Part shown: piece by piece, positions 49,201 to 62,099 of the stretch | How positions within the stretch are numbered: the stretch's first letter is position 1 | Layout of the letters: each line of letters starts with the position of its first letter | Assembly: GCF_052857255.1 (NCBI RefSeq) | Contig: NC_135504.1 | Location: forward strand, 142,874,121-142,938,120 | Direction: 5' to 3' | DNA length: 64,000 nucleotides | From: Amblyomma americanum | Lineage: Eukaryota > Arthropoda > Arachnida > Ixodida > Ixodidae | Notes under the pieces: model-generated | What the model was told of the DNA's origin: nothing | The model's database searches: none | Seen by the model: the letters and a program-made list of their open reading frames with translations, nothing else | Program-made: the position numbers and the translations under genes

Positions 49201-50365
49201 GTTTCGATCTAAAAGATGTATCCCGTTGTTTTGAGCCGGAATACAAGTTTTCGCGCAGTTCTGACAGAAAAAGTTTACACCTTTCTCTCGTCTACTCTTC
49301 GAAGACTTGTGAAATCGATGCTCGTGAATCTTGCTGGTTTCGATCTAAAACGATGTATCCCGTTGTTTTGAGCCGGAATACAAGTTTTCGCGCAGTTCTG
49401 AGAGAAAAAGTGTACACATTTCTCTCGTCTACTCTTCCACGACTTGTAATATTGATGCTCATGAATCTAGCTGCTTTCGATCAAAACGATGTAACCCGTT
49501 GTTTTGAGCCGGAATACAAGTTTTCGCGCAGTTCTGAGAGAAAAAGTTTACACCTTCCTCTCGTCTATATTCGACGACTTGTAAAATCGATGCTCGTGAA
49601 TCTTGCTAGTTTCGACCTAAAACGATGTATCCCGTTGTTTTGAGCCAGAATACAAGTTTTCGCGCAGTTCTGAGAGAAAACGTTTACACCTTTCTCTCGT
49701 GTACTCTTCGACGACTTGTAAAATCGATGCTCATGAATCTTGCTGGTTTCGATCTAAAACGATGTATCCTGTTGTTTTGAGCCGGAATACAAGTTTTCGC
49801 GCAGTTCTGAGAGAAAAGTTTACACCTTTCTCTCGTCTATATTCGACGACTTGTAAAATCGATGCTCGTGAATCTCGCTGCTTTCGATCTAAAACGATGT
49901 ATCCCGTTGTTTTGAGCCGGAATACAAGTTTTCGCGCAGTTCTGAGAGAAAAAGTTTACACCTTTCTCTCGTCTACTCTTCGAAGACTTGTGAAATCGAT
50001 GCTCGTGAATCTTGCTAGATTTGATCTAAAACGATGTATCCCGTTGTTTTGAGACAGAAAACAAGTTTTCGCGCAGTTCTGAGAGAAAAAGTTTACACAT
50101 TTCTCTCGTCTACTCTTCCACGACTTGTAATATTGATGCTCATGAATCTAGCTACTTTCGATCAAAACGATGTAACCCGTTGTTTTGAGCCGGAATACAA
50201 GTTTTCGCGCAGTTCTGAGAGAAAAAGTTTACACCTTTCTCTCGTCTATATTCGACGACTTGTAAAATCAATGCTCGTGAATCTTGCTAGTTTTGACCTA
50301 AAACGATGTATCCCGTTGTTTTGAGCCGGAATACAAGTTTTCGCGCAGTTCTGAGAGAAAAAGTT
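49201..50365 (+). repeat. Domain 3b: ctatattcgac and gccagaaaacaag monomers
   Basis: About 8.5 monomers. The longest open frame of the window (49,182-49,643, 153 codons) overlaps this stretch, but it is only the satellite read through monomers whose 1-bp deletions (tctatattcg, ctaaaagatg) happen to join two open frames. Positions about 49,840-50,324 match 53,127-53,608 at 3,284 bp (24 monomers less 4). No supported gene. Confidence 0.82.
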
Positions 50366-51460
50366 TACACCTTTCTCTCGTGTACTCTTCGACGGCTTGT
50401 AAAATCGATGCTCGTGAATCTTGCTAGTTTCGATCTAAAACGATGAATCCCGTTGTATTGAGCCGGATTAAAAGTTTTCGCGAGGTTCTGAGAGAAAACG
50501 TTTACACCTTTCTCTCGTCTACTCTTTGACGACTTGTAAAATCGATGCTCGTGAATCTTGCTAGATTCGATCTAAAACGATGTATCCCGTTGTTTTGAGC
50601 CAGAATACAAGTTTTCGGGCAGTTCTGAGAGAACAAGTTTACACATTTCTCTCGTCTACTCTTCGTCGACTTGTAATATCGATGCTCGTGAATCTTGCTA
50701 GTTTCGACCTAAAACGATGTATCCCGTTGTTTTGAGCCGGAATACAAGTTTTCGCGAGTTTCTGAGAGAAAAAGTTTACACTTTTCTCTCGTCTACTCTT
50801 CGACGACTTTTAATATCGATGCTCGTGAATCTTGCTGGTTTCGATCTAAAACGATGTATCCCATTGTTTTGAGCCGGAATACAAGTTTTCGCGCAGTTCT
50901 GAGAGAAAAGTTTACACCTTTCTCTCGTCTACTCTTCGACGACTTGTAAAATCGATGCTCGTGAATCTTGCTAGCTTCAATCTAAAACGATGTATCCCGT
51001 TGTTTTGAGCCGGAATACAAGTTTTCGCGGAGTTCTGAGAGAAAAATTTGACACCTTTCTCTCCTCTACTCTTCGAAGACTTGTAAAATCGATGCTCGTG
51101 AATCTTGCCAGTTTCGACCTAAAACGATGTAACCTTTTGTTTTGAGCCGGAATACAAGTTTTCGCGCAGTTCTGAGAGAAAAAGTTTACACCTTTCTCTC
51201 GTCTACTCTTCGACGACTCGTAAAATCGATGCTCATGAATTTTGCTAGTTTCGATCTAAAACGATGTATCCCGTTGTTTTGAGCCGGAATACAAGTTTTC
51301 GCGCAGTTCTGAGAGAAAAAGTTTACACCTTTCTCTCGTCTAGTCTTCGGCGACTCGTAAAATTGATGCTCATGAATTTTGCTAGTTTCGATCTAAAACG
51401 ATGAATCCCGTTGTTTTGAGCCGGATTACAAGTTTTCGCGAGGTTCTGAGAGAAAAAGTT
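50366..51460 (+). repeat. 8-mer HOR unit of domain 3, copy 1 (1,095 bp)
   Basis: Eight monomers (8 x 137 less 1, from gagagaaaagttt) repeated directly at 1,095 bp. Private markers are cgttgtattgagccgg (about 50,451), cgggcagttctgagag, ttcgcgagtttctgag (about 50,752), ttgctagcttcaatc and gcggagttctgag. No gene. Confidence 0.88.
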
Positions 51461-52455
51461 TACACCTTTCTCTCGTGTACTCTTCGACGACTTGTAAAAT
51501 CGATGCTCGTGAATCTTGCTAGTTTCGATCTAAAACGATGAACCCCGTTGTATTGAGCCGGATTACAAGTTTTCGCGAGGTTCTGAGAGAAAAAGTTTAC
51601 ACCTTTCTCTCGTCTACTCTTTGACGACTTGTAAAATCGATGCTCGTGAATCTTGCTAGATTCGATCTAAAACGATGTATCCCGTTGTTTTGAGCCAGAA
51701 TACAAGTTTTCGGGCAGTTCTGAGAGAACAAGTTTACACATTTCTCTCGTCTACTCTTCGTCGACTTGTAATATCGATGCTCGTGAATCTTGCTAGTTTC
51801 GACCTAAAACGATGTATCCCGTTGTTTTGAGCTGGAATACAAGTTTTCGCGAGTTTCTGAGAGAAAAAGTTTACACTTTTCTCTCGTCTACTCTTCGACG
51901 ACTTGTAATATCGATGCTCGTGAATCTTGCTGGTTTCGATCTAAAACGATGTATCCCATTGTTTTGAGCCGGAATACAAGTTTTCGCGCAGTTCTGAGAG
52001 AAAAGTTTACACCTTTCTCTCGTCTACTCTTCGACGACTTGTAAAATTGATGCTCGTGAATCTTGCTAGCTTCAATCTAAAACGATGTATCCCGTTGTTT
52101 TGAGCCGGAATACAAGTTTTCGCGGAGTTCTGAGAGAAAAATTTGACACCTTTCTCTCCTCTACTCTTCGAAGACTTGTAAAATCGATGCTCGTGAATCT
52201 TGCCAGTTTCGACCTAAAACGATGTAACCTTTTGTTTTGAGCCGGAATACAAGTTTTCGCGCAGTTCTGAGAGAAAAAGTTTACACCTTTCTCTCGTCTA
52301 CTCTTCGACGACTCGTAAAATCGATGCTCATGAATTTTGCTAGTTTCGATCTAAAACGATGTATCCCGTTGTTTTGAGCCGGAATACAAGTTTTCGCGCA
52401 GTTCTGAGAGAAAAAGTTTACACCTTTCTCTCGTCTAGTCTTCGGCGGCTCGTAA
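51461..52455 (+). repeat. 8-mer HOR unit of domain 3, copy 2
   Basis: Tandem copy of the preceding unit, matching to about 52,455 with scattered substitutions (gaaccccg, gagctggaatac, cggcggctcg). It then runs into a shortened third pass in which the offset to copy 2 changes from 684 to 548 bp, the loss of one ctggtttcg monomer. Confidence 0.87.
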
Positions 52456-54596
52456 AATCGATGCTCGTGAATCTTGCTAGTTTCGACCTAAAACGATGTA
52501 TCCCGTTGTTTTGAGCCGGAATACAAGTTTTCGCGAGTTTCTGAGAGAAAAAGTTTACACTTTTCTCTCGTCTACTCTTCGACGACTTGTAATATCGATG
52601 CTCGTGAATCTTGCTAGCTTCAATCTAAAACGATGTATCCCGTTGTTTTGAGCCGGAATACAAGTTTTCGCGGAGTTCTGAGAGAAAAATTTGACACCTT
52701 TCTCTCCTCTACTCTTCGAAGACTTGTAAAATCGATGCTCGTGAATCTTGCCAGTTTCGACCTAAAACGATGTAACCTTTTGTTTTGAGCCGGAATACAA
52801 GTTTTCGCGCAGTTCTGAGAGAAAAAGTTTACACCTTTCTCTCGTCTACTCTTCGACGACTCGTAAAATCGATGCTCATGAATTTTGCTAGTTTCGATCT
52901 AAAACGATGTATCCCGTTGTTTTGAGCCGGAATACAAGTTTTCGCGCAGTTCTGAGAGAAAAGGTTTACACCTTTCTCTCGTCTAGTCTTCGGCGACTCG
53001 TAAAATCGATGCTCATGAATTTTGCTAGTTTCGATCTAAAACGATGAATCCCGTTGTTTTGAGCCGGATTACAAGTTTTCGCGAGGTTCTGAGAGAAAAA
53101 GTTTACACCTTTCTCTCGTCTACTCTTTGACGACTTGTAAAATCGATGCTCGTGAATCTCGCTACTTTCGATCTAAAACGATGTATCCCGTTGTTTTGAG
53201 CCGGAATACAAGTTTTCGCGCAGTTCTGAGAGAAAAAGTTTACACCTTTCTCTCGTCTACTCTTCGAAGACTTGTGAAATTGATGCTCGTGAATCTTGCT
53301 AGATTCGATCTAAAACGATGTATCCCGTTGTTTTGAGCCAGAAAACAAGTTTTCGCGCAGTTCTGAGAGAAAAAGTTTACACATTTCTCGCGTCTACTCT
53401 TCCACGACTTGTAATATTGATGCTCATGAATCTAGCTACTTTCAATCAAAACGATGTAACCCGTTGTTTTGAGCCGGAATACAAGTTTTCGCGCAGTTCT
53501 GAGAGAAAATGTTTACACCTTTCTCTCGTCTATATTCGACGACTTGTAAAATCGATGCTCGTGAATCTTGCTAGTTTCGACCTAAAACGATGTATCCCGT
53601 TGTTTTGAGCCGGAATACAAGTTTTCGCGCAGTTCTGAGAGAAAAAGTTTACACATTTCTCTCGTCTACTCTTCGTCGACTTGTAATATCGATGCTCGTG
53701 AATCTTGCTAGTTTCGACCTAAAACGATGTATCCCGTTGTTTTGAGCCGGAATACAAGTTTTCGCGAGTTTCTGAGAGAAAAAGTTTACACTTTTCTCTC
53801 GTCTACTCTTCGACGACTTGTAATATCTATGCTCGGGAATCTTGCTGGTTTCGATCTAAAACGATGTATCCCGTTGTTTTGAGCCGGAATACAAGTTTTC
53901 GCGCAGTTCTGAGAGAAAAGTTTACACCTTTCTCTCGTCTACTCTTCGACGACTTGTAAAATCGATGCTCGTGAATCTTGCTAGTTTCAATCTAAAACGA
54001 TGTATCCCATTGTTTTGAGCCGGAATACAAGTTTTCGCGGAGTTCTGAGAGAAAAATTTGACACCTTTCTCTCCTCTACTCTTCGAAGACTTGTAAAATC
54101 GATGCTCGTGAATCTTGCCAGTTTCGACCTAAAACGATGTAACCTTTTGTTTTGAGCCGGAATACAAGTTTTCGCGCAGTTCTGAGAGAAAAAGTTTACA
54201 CCTTTCTCTCGTCTACTCTTCGACGACTCGTAAAATCGATGCTCATGAATTTTGCTAGTTTCGATCTAAAACGATGTATCCCGTTGTTTTGAGCCGGAAT
54301 ACAAGTTTTCGCGCAGTTCTGAGAGAAAAAGTTTACACCTTTCTCTCGTCTAGTCTTCGGCGACTCGTAAAATCGATGCTCATGAATTTTGCTAGTTTCG
54401 ATCTAAAACGATATATCCCGTTGTTTTGAGCCGGAATACACGTTTTCGCGCAGATCGGAGAGAAAAAGTTTACACCTTTCTCTCGTCTACTCCTCGACGA
54501 CTCGTAAAATCGATGCTCGTGAATCATGCTAGTTTCGATCTAAACGATGTATCCCGTTGTTTTGAGCCGGAATACAAGTTTTCGCGCAGTTCTGAA
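52456..54596 (+). repeat. Domain 3c: shortened passes of the same HOR
   Basis: About 16 monomers. The series gagtttctgag, ctagcttcaatc, ttgccagtttcg, gactcgtaaaatc and ctagtcttcgg is run through again (52,456-53,030) and again in part (53,690-54,400) with monomers missing. In between, 53,127-53,608 repeats 49.84-50.32 kb. The cassette gatctaaacg lies at about 54,540. No gene. Confidence 0.8.
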
Positions 54597-54870
54597 AGAA
54601 AAAGTTTACACCTTTCTCTCGTGTTCTCTTCGACGACTTGTGAAATTGATTCTCGTGAATCTTGCTAGGTTCGATCTAAAACGATTTATCCCGTTGTTTT
54701 GAGCCGGAATACAAGTTTTCGCGCAGTTCTGAGAGAAAAAGTTTACACCTTTCTCTCGTGTTCTCTTCGACGACTTGTGAAATTGATTCTCGTGAATCTT
54801 GCTAGGTTCGATCTAAAACGATTTATCCCGTTGTTTTGAGCCGGAATACAAGTTTTCGCGCAGTTCTGAG
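54597..54870 (+). repeat. Single-monomer tandem duplication
   Basis: 54,597-54,733 and 54,734-54,870 are consecutive monomers sharing gtgttctcttcg, gaaattgattctcg, gctaggttcg and cgatttatcccg without a difference that I could see. The type is rare elsewhere (one related copy near 47,100). This is the smallest recent duplication step, a one-unit slip. Confidence 0.87.
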
Positions 54871-56900
54871 AGAAAAAGTTTACACCTTTCTCTCGTCTAC
54901 TCTTCGACAACTTGTAAAATCGATGCTCGTGAATCTTGCTAGTTTCAATCTAAAACGACGTATCCCGTTGTTTTAAGCCGAAATACAAGTTTTCGCGCAG
55001 TTCTGAGAGAAAAATTTACACCTTTCTCTCGTCTACACTTCGAAGACTTGTAAAATCGATGCTCGTGAATCTTGCTACTTTCGATCTAAAACGATGTATC
55101 CCGTTGTTTTGAGCCGGAATACAAGTTTTCGCGCAGTTCTGAGAGAAAAAGTTTACACCTTTCTCTCGTCTACTCTTCGAAGTCTTGTGAAATCTATGCT
55201 CGTGAATCTTGCTAGTTTCAATCTAAAACGATGTATCCCGTTGTTTTGAGCCGGAATACAAGTTTTCGCGGAGTTCTGAGAGAAACATTTGACACCTTTC
55301 TCTCCTCTACTCTTCGAAGACTTGTAAAATCGATGCTCGTGAATCTTGCTAGTTACGATCTAACACGATGTATTCCGTTGTTTTCAGCCGGAATACAAGT
55401 TTTCGCGCAGTTCTGAGAGAAAAAGTTTACACCTTTCTCTCGTGTACTCTTCGACGACGTGTAAAATCGATGCTCGTGAATCTTGCTAGTTTCGATCTAA
55501 AACAATGTATCCCGTTGTTTTGAGCCAGAATACAAGTTTTCGTGAAGTTCTGAGAGAAAAAGTTTACACCTTTCTCTCGTCTAGTCTTCGGCGACTCGTA
55601 AAATTGATGCTCATGAATTTTGCTAGTTTCGATCTAAAACGATATATCCCGTTGTTTTGAGCCGGAATACAAGTTTTCGCGAGGTTCTGAGAGAAAACGT
55701 TTACACCTTTCTCTCGTCTACTCTTCGAGGACTTGTAAAATCGATGCTCGTGAATCTTGCTAGTTTCGATCTAAAACGATGTATCCCGTCGTTTTGAGCC
55801 GGAATACAAGTTTTCGCGCAGTTCTGAGAAAAAAAGTTTACACCTTTCTCTCGTCTACTATTCGACGACTTGTAAAATCGATGCTCGTGAATCTTGCCAG
55901 TTTCGACCTAAAACGATGTAACCTTTTGTTTTGAGCCGGAATACAAGTTTTCGCGCAGTTCTAAGAGAAAAAGTTTACACCTTTCTCTCGTGTACTCTTC
56001 GACGACTTGTAAAATCGATGCTCGTGAATCTTGCTACTTTCGATCTAAAACGATGTAACGCGTTGTTTTGAGCCGGAATACAAGTTTTCGCGCAGTTCTG
56101 AGAGAAAAAGTTTACACCTTTCTCTCGTCTATATTCGACGACTTGTAAAATCGATGCTCGTGAATCTTGCTAGTTTCGATCTAAAACGATGTATCCCGTT
56201 GTTTTGAGCCGGAATACAAGTTTTCGCGCAGTTCTGAGAGAAAAAGTTTACACCTTTCTCTCGTCTACTCTTCGAAGACTTGTGAAATCGATGCTCGTGA
56301 ATCTTGCTAGATTCGATCTAAAACAATGTATCCCGTTGTTTTGAGCCAGAAAACGAGTTTTCGCGCAGTTCTGAGAGAAAAAGTTTACACCTTTCTCTCG
56401 TCTATATTCGACGACTTGTAAAATCGATGCTCGTGAATCTTGCTAGTTTCGACCTAAAACGATGTATCCCGTTGTTTTGAGCCAGAATACAAGTTTTCGC
56501 GCAGTTCTGAGAGAAAAAGTTTACACCTTTCTCTCGTGTACTCTTCGACGACTTGTAAAATCGATGCTCGTGAATCTTGCTAGTTTCGATCTAAAACGAT
56601 GAATCCCGTTGTTTTGAGCCGGATTACAAGTTTTCGCAAGGTTCTGAGAGAAAAAGTTTACACCTTTCTCTCGTCTACTCTTTGACGACTTGTAAAATCG
56701 ATGCTCGTGAATCTTGCTAGATTCGATCTGAAACGATGTATCCCGTTGTTTTGAGCCAGAATACAAGTTTTCGGGCAGTTCTGAGAGAACAAGTTTACAC
56801 ATTTCTCTCGTCTACTCTTCGACGACTTGTAAAATCGATGCTCGTGAATCTTGCTAGTTTCGACCTAAAACGATGTATCCTGTTGTTTTGAGCCAGAATA
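54871..56900 (+). repeat. Domain 3d: 14-mer HOR, copy 1
   Basis: About 15 monomers, no gene. Markers repeat downstream at 1,916 bp (55,231 and 57,147: gcggagttctgag with aacatttgacacc), then 1,779 bp (gaggttctgag at 55,681 and 57,460), then 1,642 bp (aaaacaatg near 56,322 and 57,964). The offset falls by exactly one monomer twice, so this copy contains a ctagtcttcggcg monomer and a gtaaccttttg monomer that the next copy lacks. Confidence 0.8.
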
Positions 56901-58821
56901 CAAGTTTTCGCGCGGTTCTGAGAGAAAAAGTTTACACCTTTCTCTCGTGTACTCTTCGACGACTTGTAATATCGATGCTCGTGGATCTTGCTAGTTTCGA
57001 TTTAAAACGATGTATCCCGTTGTTTTGAACCGGAATACAAGTTTTCGCGCAGTTCTGAGAGAAAAAGTTTACACCTTTCTCTCGTCTACTCTTCGAAGTC
57101 TTGTGAAATCTATGCTCGTGAATCTTGCTAGTTTCAATCTAAAACGATGTATCCCGTTGTTTTGAGCCGGAATACAAGTTTTCGCGGAGTTCTGAGAGAA
57201 ACATTTGACACCTTTCTCTCCTCTACTCTTCGAAGACTTGTAAAATCGATGCTCGTGAATCTTGCTAGTTACGATCTAAAACGATGTATCCCGTTGTTTT
57301 CAGCCGGAATACAAGTTTTGGCGCAGTTCTGAGAGAAAAAGTTTACACCTTTCTCTCGTGTACTCTTCGACGACGTGTAAAATCGATGCTCGTGAATCTT
57401 GCTAGTTTCGATCTAAAACAATGTATCCCGTTGTTTTGAGCCAGAATACAAGTTTTCGCGAGGTTCTGAGAGAAAACGTTTACACCTTTCTCTCGTCTAC
57501 TCTTCGAGGACTTGTAAAATCGATGCTCGTGAATCTTGCTAGTTTCGATCTAAAACGATGTATCCCGTCGTTTTGAGCCGGAATACAAGTTTTCGCGCAG
57601 TTCTGAGAAAAAAAGTTTACACCTTTCTCTCGTCTACTCTTCGACGACTTGTAAAATCGATGCTCGTGAATCTTGCTACTTTCGATCTAAAACGATTTAA
57701 CGCGTTGTTTTGAGCCGGAATACAAGTTTTCGCGCAGTTCTGAGAGAAAAAGTTTACGCCTTTCTCTCGTCTATATTCGACGACTTGTAAAATCGATGCT
57801 CGTGAATCTTGCTAGTTTCGATCTAAAACGATGTATCCCGTTGTTTTGAGCCGGAATACAAGTTTTCGCGCAGTTCTGAGAGAAAAAGTTTACACCTTTC
57901 TCTCGTCTACTCTTCGAAGACTTGTGAAATCGATGCTCGTGAATCTTGCTAGATTCGATCTAAAACAATGTATCCCGTTGTTTTGAGCCAGAAAACAAGT
58001 TTTCGCGCAGTTCTGAGAGAAAAAGTTTACACCTTTCTCTCGTCTATATTCGACGACTTGTAAAATCGATGCTCGTGAATCTTGCTAGATTCGATCTAAA
58101 ACGATGTATCCCGTTGTTTTGAGCCAGAATACAAGTTTTCGGGCAGTTCTGAGAGAACAAGTTTACACATTTCTCTCGTCTACTCTTCGACGACTTGTAA
58201 AATCGATGCTCGTGAATCTTGCTAGTTTCGACCTAAAACGATGTATCCCGTTGTTTTGAGCCAGAATACAAGTTTTCGCGCGGTTCTAAGAGAAAAAGTT
58301 TACACCTTTCTCTCGTGTACTCTTCGACGACTTGTAAAATCGATGCTCGTGAATCTTGCTAGTTTCGATCTAAAACGATGAATCCCGTTGTTTTGAGCCG
58401 GATTACAAGTTTTCGCGAGGTTCTGAGAGAAAAAGTTTACACCTTTCTCTCGTCTACTCTTTGACGACTTGTAAAATCGATGCTCGTGAATCTTGCTAGA
58501 TTCGATCTAAAACGATGTATCCCGTTGTTTTGAGCCAGAATACAAGTTTTCGGGCAGTTCTGAGAGAACAAGTTTACACATTTCTCTCGTCTACTCTTCG
58601 ACGACTTGTAATATCGATGCTCGTGAATCTTGCTAGTTTCGACCTAAAACGATGTATCCCGTTGTTTTGAGCCGGAATACAAGTTTTCGCGAGGTTCTGA
58701 GAGAAAAAGTTTACACTTTTCTCTCGTCTACTCTTCGACGACTTGTAAAATCGATGCTCGTGAATCTTGCTGGTTTCGATCTAAAACGATGTATCCTGTT
58801 GTTTTGAGCCGGAATACAAGT
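56901..58821 (+). repeat. Domain 3e: shorter second copy of the 14-mer HOR
   Basis: About 14 monomers repeating 54.9-56.8 kb with two monomers missing. It ends with gccagaatac plus cgggcagttc types and the ctggtttcg monomer that leads into the 3,278-bp unit. One monomer reads cgatttaacgcg (about 57,690) and another gtttacgccttt (about 57,755). No gene. Confidence 0.8.
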
Positions 58822-61800
58822 TTTCGCGCAGTTCTGAGAGAAAAGTTTACACCTTTCTCTCCTCTACTCTTCGAACCCTTGTAAAATCGATTCTCGTGAA
58901 TCTTGCCAGTTTCGACCTAAAACGATGTGACCTTTTGTTTTGAGCCGGAATACAAGTTTTCGCGCAGTTCTGAGAGAAAACGTTTACACCTTTCTCTCGT
59001 CTACTCTTCGACGACTCGTAAAATCGATGCTAATGAATTTTGCCAGTTTCAATCTAAAACGATGTATCCCGTTGTTTTGAGCAGGAATACAAGTTTTCGC
59101 GCAGTTCTGAGAGAAAAAGTTTACAACTTTCTCTCGTCTAGTCTTCGGCGACTCGTAAAATTGATGCTCATGAATTTTGCTAGTTTCGATCTAAAACGAT
59201 GTATCCCGTTGTTTTGAGCCAGAATACAAGTTTTCGGGCAGTTCTGAGAGAACAAGTTTACACTTTTCTCTCGTCTACTCTTCGACGACTTGTAAAATCG
59301 ATGCTCGTGAATCTTGCTGGTTTCAATCTAAAACGATGTATCCTGTTGTTTTGAGCCGGAATACAAGTTTTCGCGCAGTTCTGAGAGAAAAGTTTACACC
59401 TTTCTCTCCTCTACTCTTCGAACCCTTGTAAAATCGATTCTCGTGAATCTTGCCAGTTTCGACCTAAAACGATGTGACCTTTTGTTTTGAGCCGGAATAC
59501 AAGTTTTCGCGCAGTTCTGAGAGAAAAGTTTACACCTTTCTCTCCTCTACTCTTCGAACCCTTGTAAAATCGATTCTCGTGAATCTTGCCAGTTTCGACC
59601 TAAAACGATGTGACCTTTTGTTTTGAGCCGGAATACAAGTTTTCGCGAGGTTCTGAGAGAAAACGTTTACACCTTTCTCTCGTCTACTCTTCGACAACTT
59701 GTAAAATCGATGCTCGTGAATCTTGCTAGTTTCAATCTAAAACGACGTATCCCGTTGTTTTAAGCCGGAATACAAGTTTTCGCGCAGTTCTGAGAGAAAA
59801 ATTTACACCTTTCTCTCGTCTACTCTTCGAAGACTTGTAAAATCGATGCTCGAGAATCTCGCTACTTTCGATCTAAAACGATGTATCCCGTTGTTTTGAG
59901 ACGGAATACAAGTTTTCGCGCAGTTCTGAGAGAAAAAGTTTACACCTTTCTCTCGTCTACTCTTCGAAGACTTGTGAAATCGATGCTCGTGAATCTTGCT
60001 AGATTCGATCTAAAACAATGTATCCCGTTGTTTTGAGCAAGAAAACAAGTTTTCGCGCAGTTCTGAGAGAAAAAGTTTATAAATTTCTCTCGTCTACTCT
60101 TCCACGACTTGTATTATTGATGCTCATGAATCTAGCTACTTTCGATCAAAACAATGTAACCCGTTGTTTTGAGCCGGAATACAAGTTTTCGCGCAGTTCT
60201 GAGAGAAGAAGTTTACACCTTTCTCACGTCTATATTCGACGACTTGTAAAATCGATGCTCGTGAATCTTGCTAGTTTCGACCTAAAACGATGTATCCCGT
60301 TGTTTTGAGCCGGAATACAAGTTTTCGCGCAGTTCTGAGAGAAAAAGTTTACACCTTTCTCTCGTTTACTCTTCGACGACTTGTAAAATCTATGCTCGTG
60401 AATCTTATTAGTTTCGATCTAAAACGATGAATCCCGTTGTTTTGAGCCGGATTACAAGTTTTCGCGAGGTTCTGAGAGAAAAAGTTTACACTTTTCTCTC
60501 GTCTACTCTTTGACGACTTGTAAAATCGATGCTCGTGAATCTTGCTAGATTCGATCTAAAACGATGTATCCCGTTGATTTGAGCCAGAATACAAATTTTC
60601 GGGCAGTTCTGAGAGAACAAGTTTACACATTTCTCTCGTCTACTCTTCGACGACTTGTACTATCGATGCTCGTGAATCTTGCTAGTTTCGACCTAAAACG
60701 ATGTATCCCGTTGTTTTGAGCCGGAATACAAGTTTTCGCGATGTTCTGAGAGAAAACGTTTACACCTTTCTACCGTCTACTCTTCGACGACTTGTAAAAT
60801 CGATGCTCGTGAATCATGCTAGTTTCAATCTAAAACGACGTATCCCGTTGTTTTAAGCCGGAATACAAGTTTTCGCGCAGTTCTGAGAGAAAAATTTACA
60901 CCTTTCTCTCGTCTACTCTTCGAAGACTTGTAAAATCGATGCTCGAGAATCTCGCTACTTTCGATCTAAAACGATGTATCCCGTTGTTTTGAGACGGAAT
61001 ACAAGTTTTCGCGCAGTTCTGAGAGAAAAAGTTTACACCTTTCTCTCGTCTACTCTTCGACGACTTGTACTATCGATGCTCGTGAATCTTGCTAGTTTCG
61101 ACCTAAAACGATGTATCCCGTTGTTTTGAGCCGGAATACAAGTTTTCGCGATGTTCTGAGAGAAAACGTTTACACCTTTCTACCGTCTACCCTTCGACGA
61201 CTTGTAAAATCGATGCTCGTGAATCATGCTAGTTTTAATCTAAAACGACGTATCCCGTTGTTTTAAGCCGGAATACAAGTTTTCGCGCAGTTCTGAGAGA
61301 AAAATTTACACCTTTCTCTCGTCTACTCTTCGAAGACTTGTAAAATCGATGCTCGAGAATCTCGCTACTTTCGATCTAAAACGATGTATCCCGTTGTTTT
61401 GAGACGGAATACAAGTTTTCGCGCAGTTCTGAGAGAAAAAGTTTACACCTTTCTCTCGTCTACTCTTCGAAGACTTGTGAAATCGATGCTCGTGAATCTT
61501 GCTAGATTCGATCTAAAACAATGTATCCCGTTGTTTTGAGCAAGAAAACAAGTTTTCGCGCAGTTCTGAGAGAAAAAGTTTATAAATTTCTCTCGTCTAC
61601 TCTTCCACGACTTGTATTATTGATGCTCATGAATCTAGCTACTTTCGATCAAAACAATGTAACCCGTTGTTTTGAGCCGCAATACAAGTTTTCGCGCAGT
61701 TCTGAGAGAAGAAGTTTACACCTTTCTCACGTCTATATTCGACGACTTGTAAAATCGATGCTCGTGAATCTTGCTAGTTTCGACCTAAAACGATGTATCC

Positions 61801-62099
61801 CGTTGTTTTGAGCCGGAATACAAGTTTTCGCGCAGTTCTGAGAGAAAAAGTTTACACCTTTCTCTCGTTTACTCTTCGACGACTTGTAAAATCTATGCTC
61901 GTGAATCTTATTAGTTTCGATCTAAAACGATGAATCCCGTTGTTTTGAGCCGGATTACAAGTTTTCGCGAGGTTCTGAGAGAAAAAGTTTACACTTTTCT
62001 CTCGTCTACTCTTTGACGACTTGTAAAATCGATGCTCGTGAATCTTGCTAGATTCGATCTAAAACGATGTATCCCGTTGATTTGAGCCAGAATACAAAT
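58822..62099 (+). repeat. 3,278-bp HOR unit, copy 1
   Basis: 24 monomers less 10 bp. The private ttcgaaccc variant at 58,874, 59,421 and 59,557 returns at 62,152, 62,699 and 62,835, always 3,278 bp away, and ctcgagaatctcg at 59,849 returns at 63,127. The 10-bp shortfall comes from many 1-bp-short monomers (gagagaaaagttt, gagagaaaaattt, tctatattcg). Within the unit, 59.83-60.59 kb is repeated at 61.33-62.09 kb (1,503 bp apart). No gene. Confidence 0.9.
60640..61460 (+). repeat. Tandem 3-monomer duplication inside the 3,278-bp unit
   Basis: gacttgtactatcg, gcgatgttctgag, tttctaccgtc, gaatcatgc and ctcgagaatctcg run twice, about 410 bp apart (60,944 and 61,354 for the start of cgagaatctc). The second copy differs at a few bases (ctacccttcg, gttttaatc). 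Confidence 0.85.

Noticed and set aside
49182..49643. Longest open reading frame (153 codons) as a possible gene
   Set aside because: It is made wholly of satellite monomers, its peptide recurs all along the window, and frame continuity depends on 1-bp deletions. It has no recognisable domain and no independent sequence.
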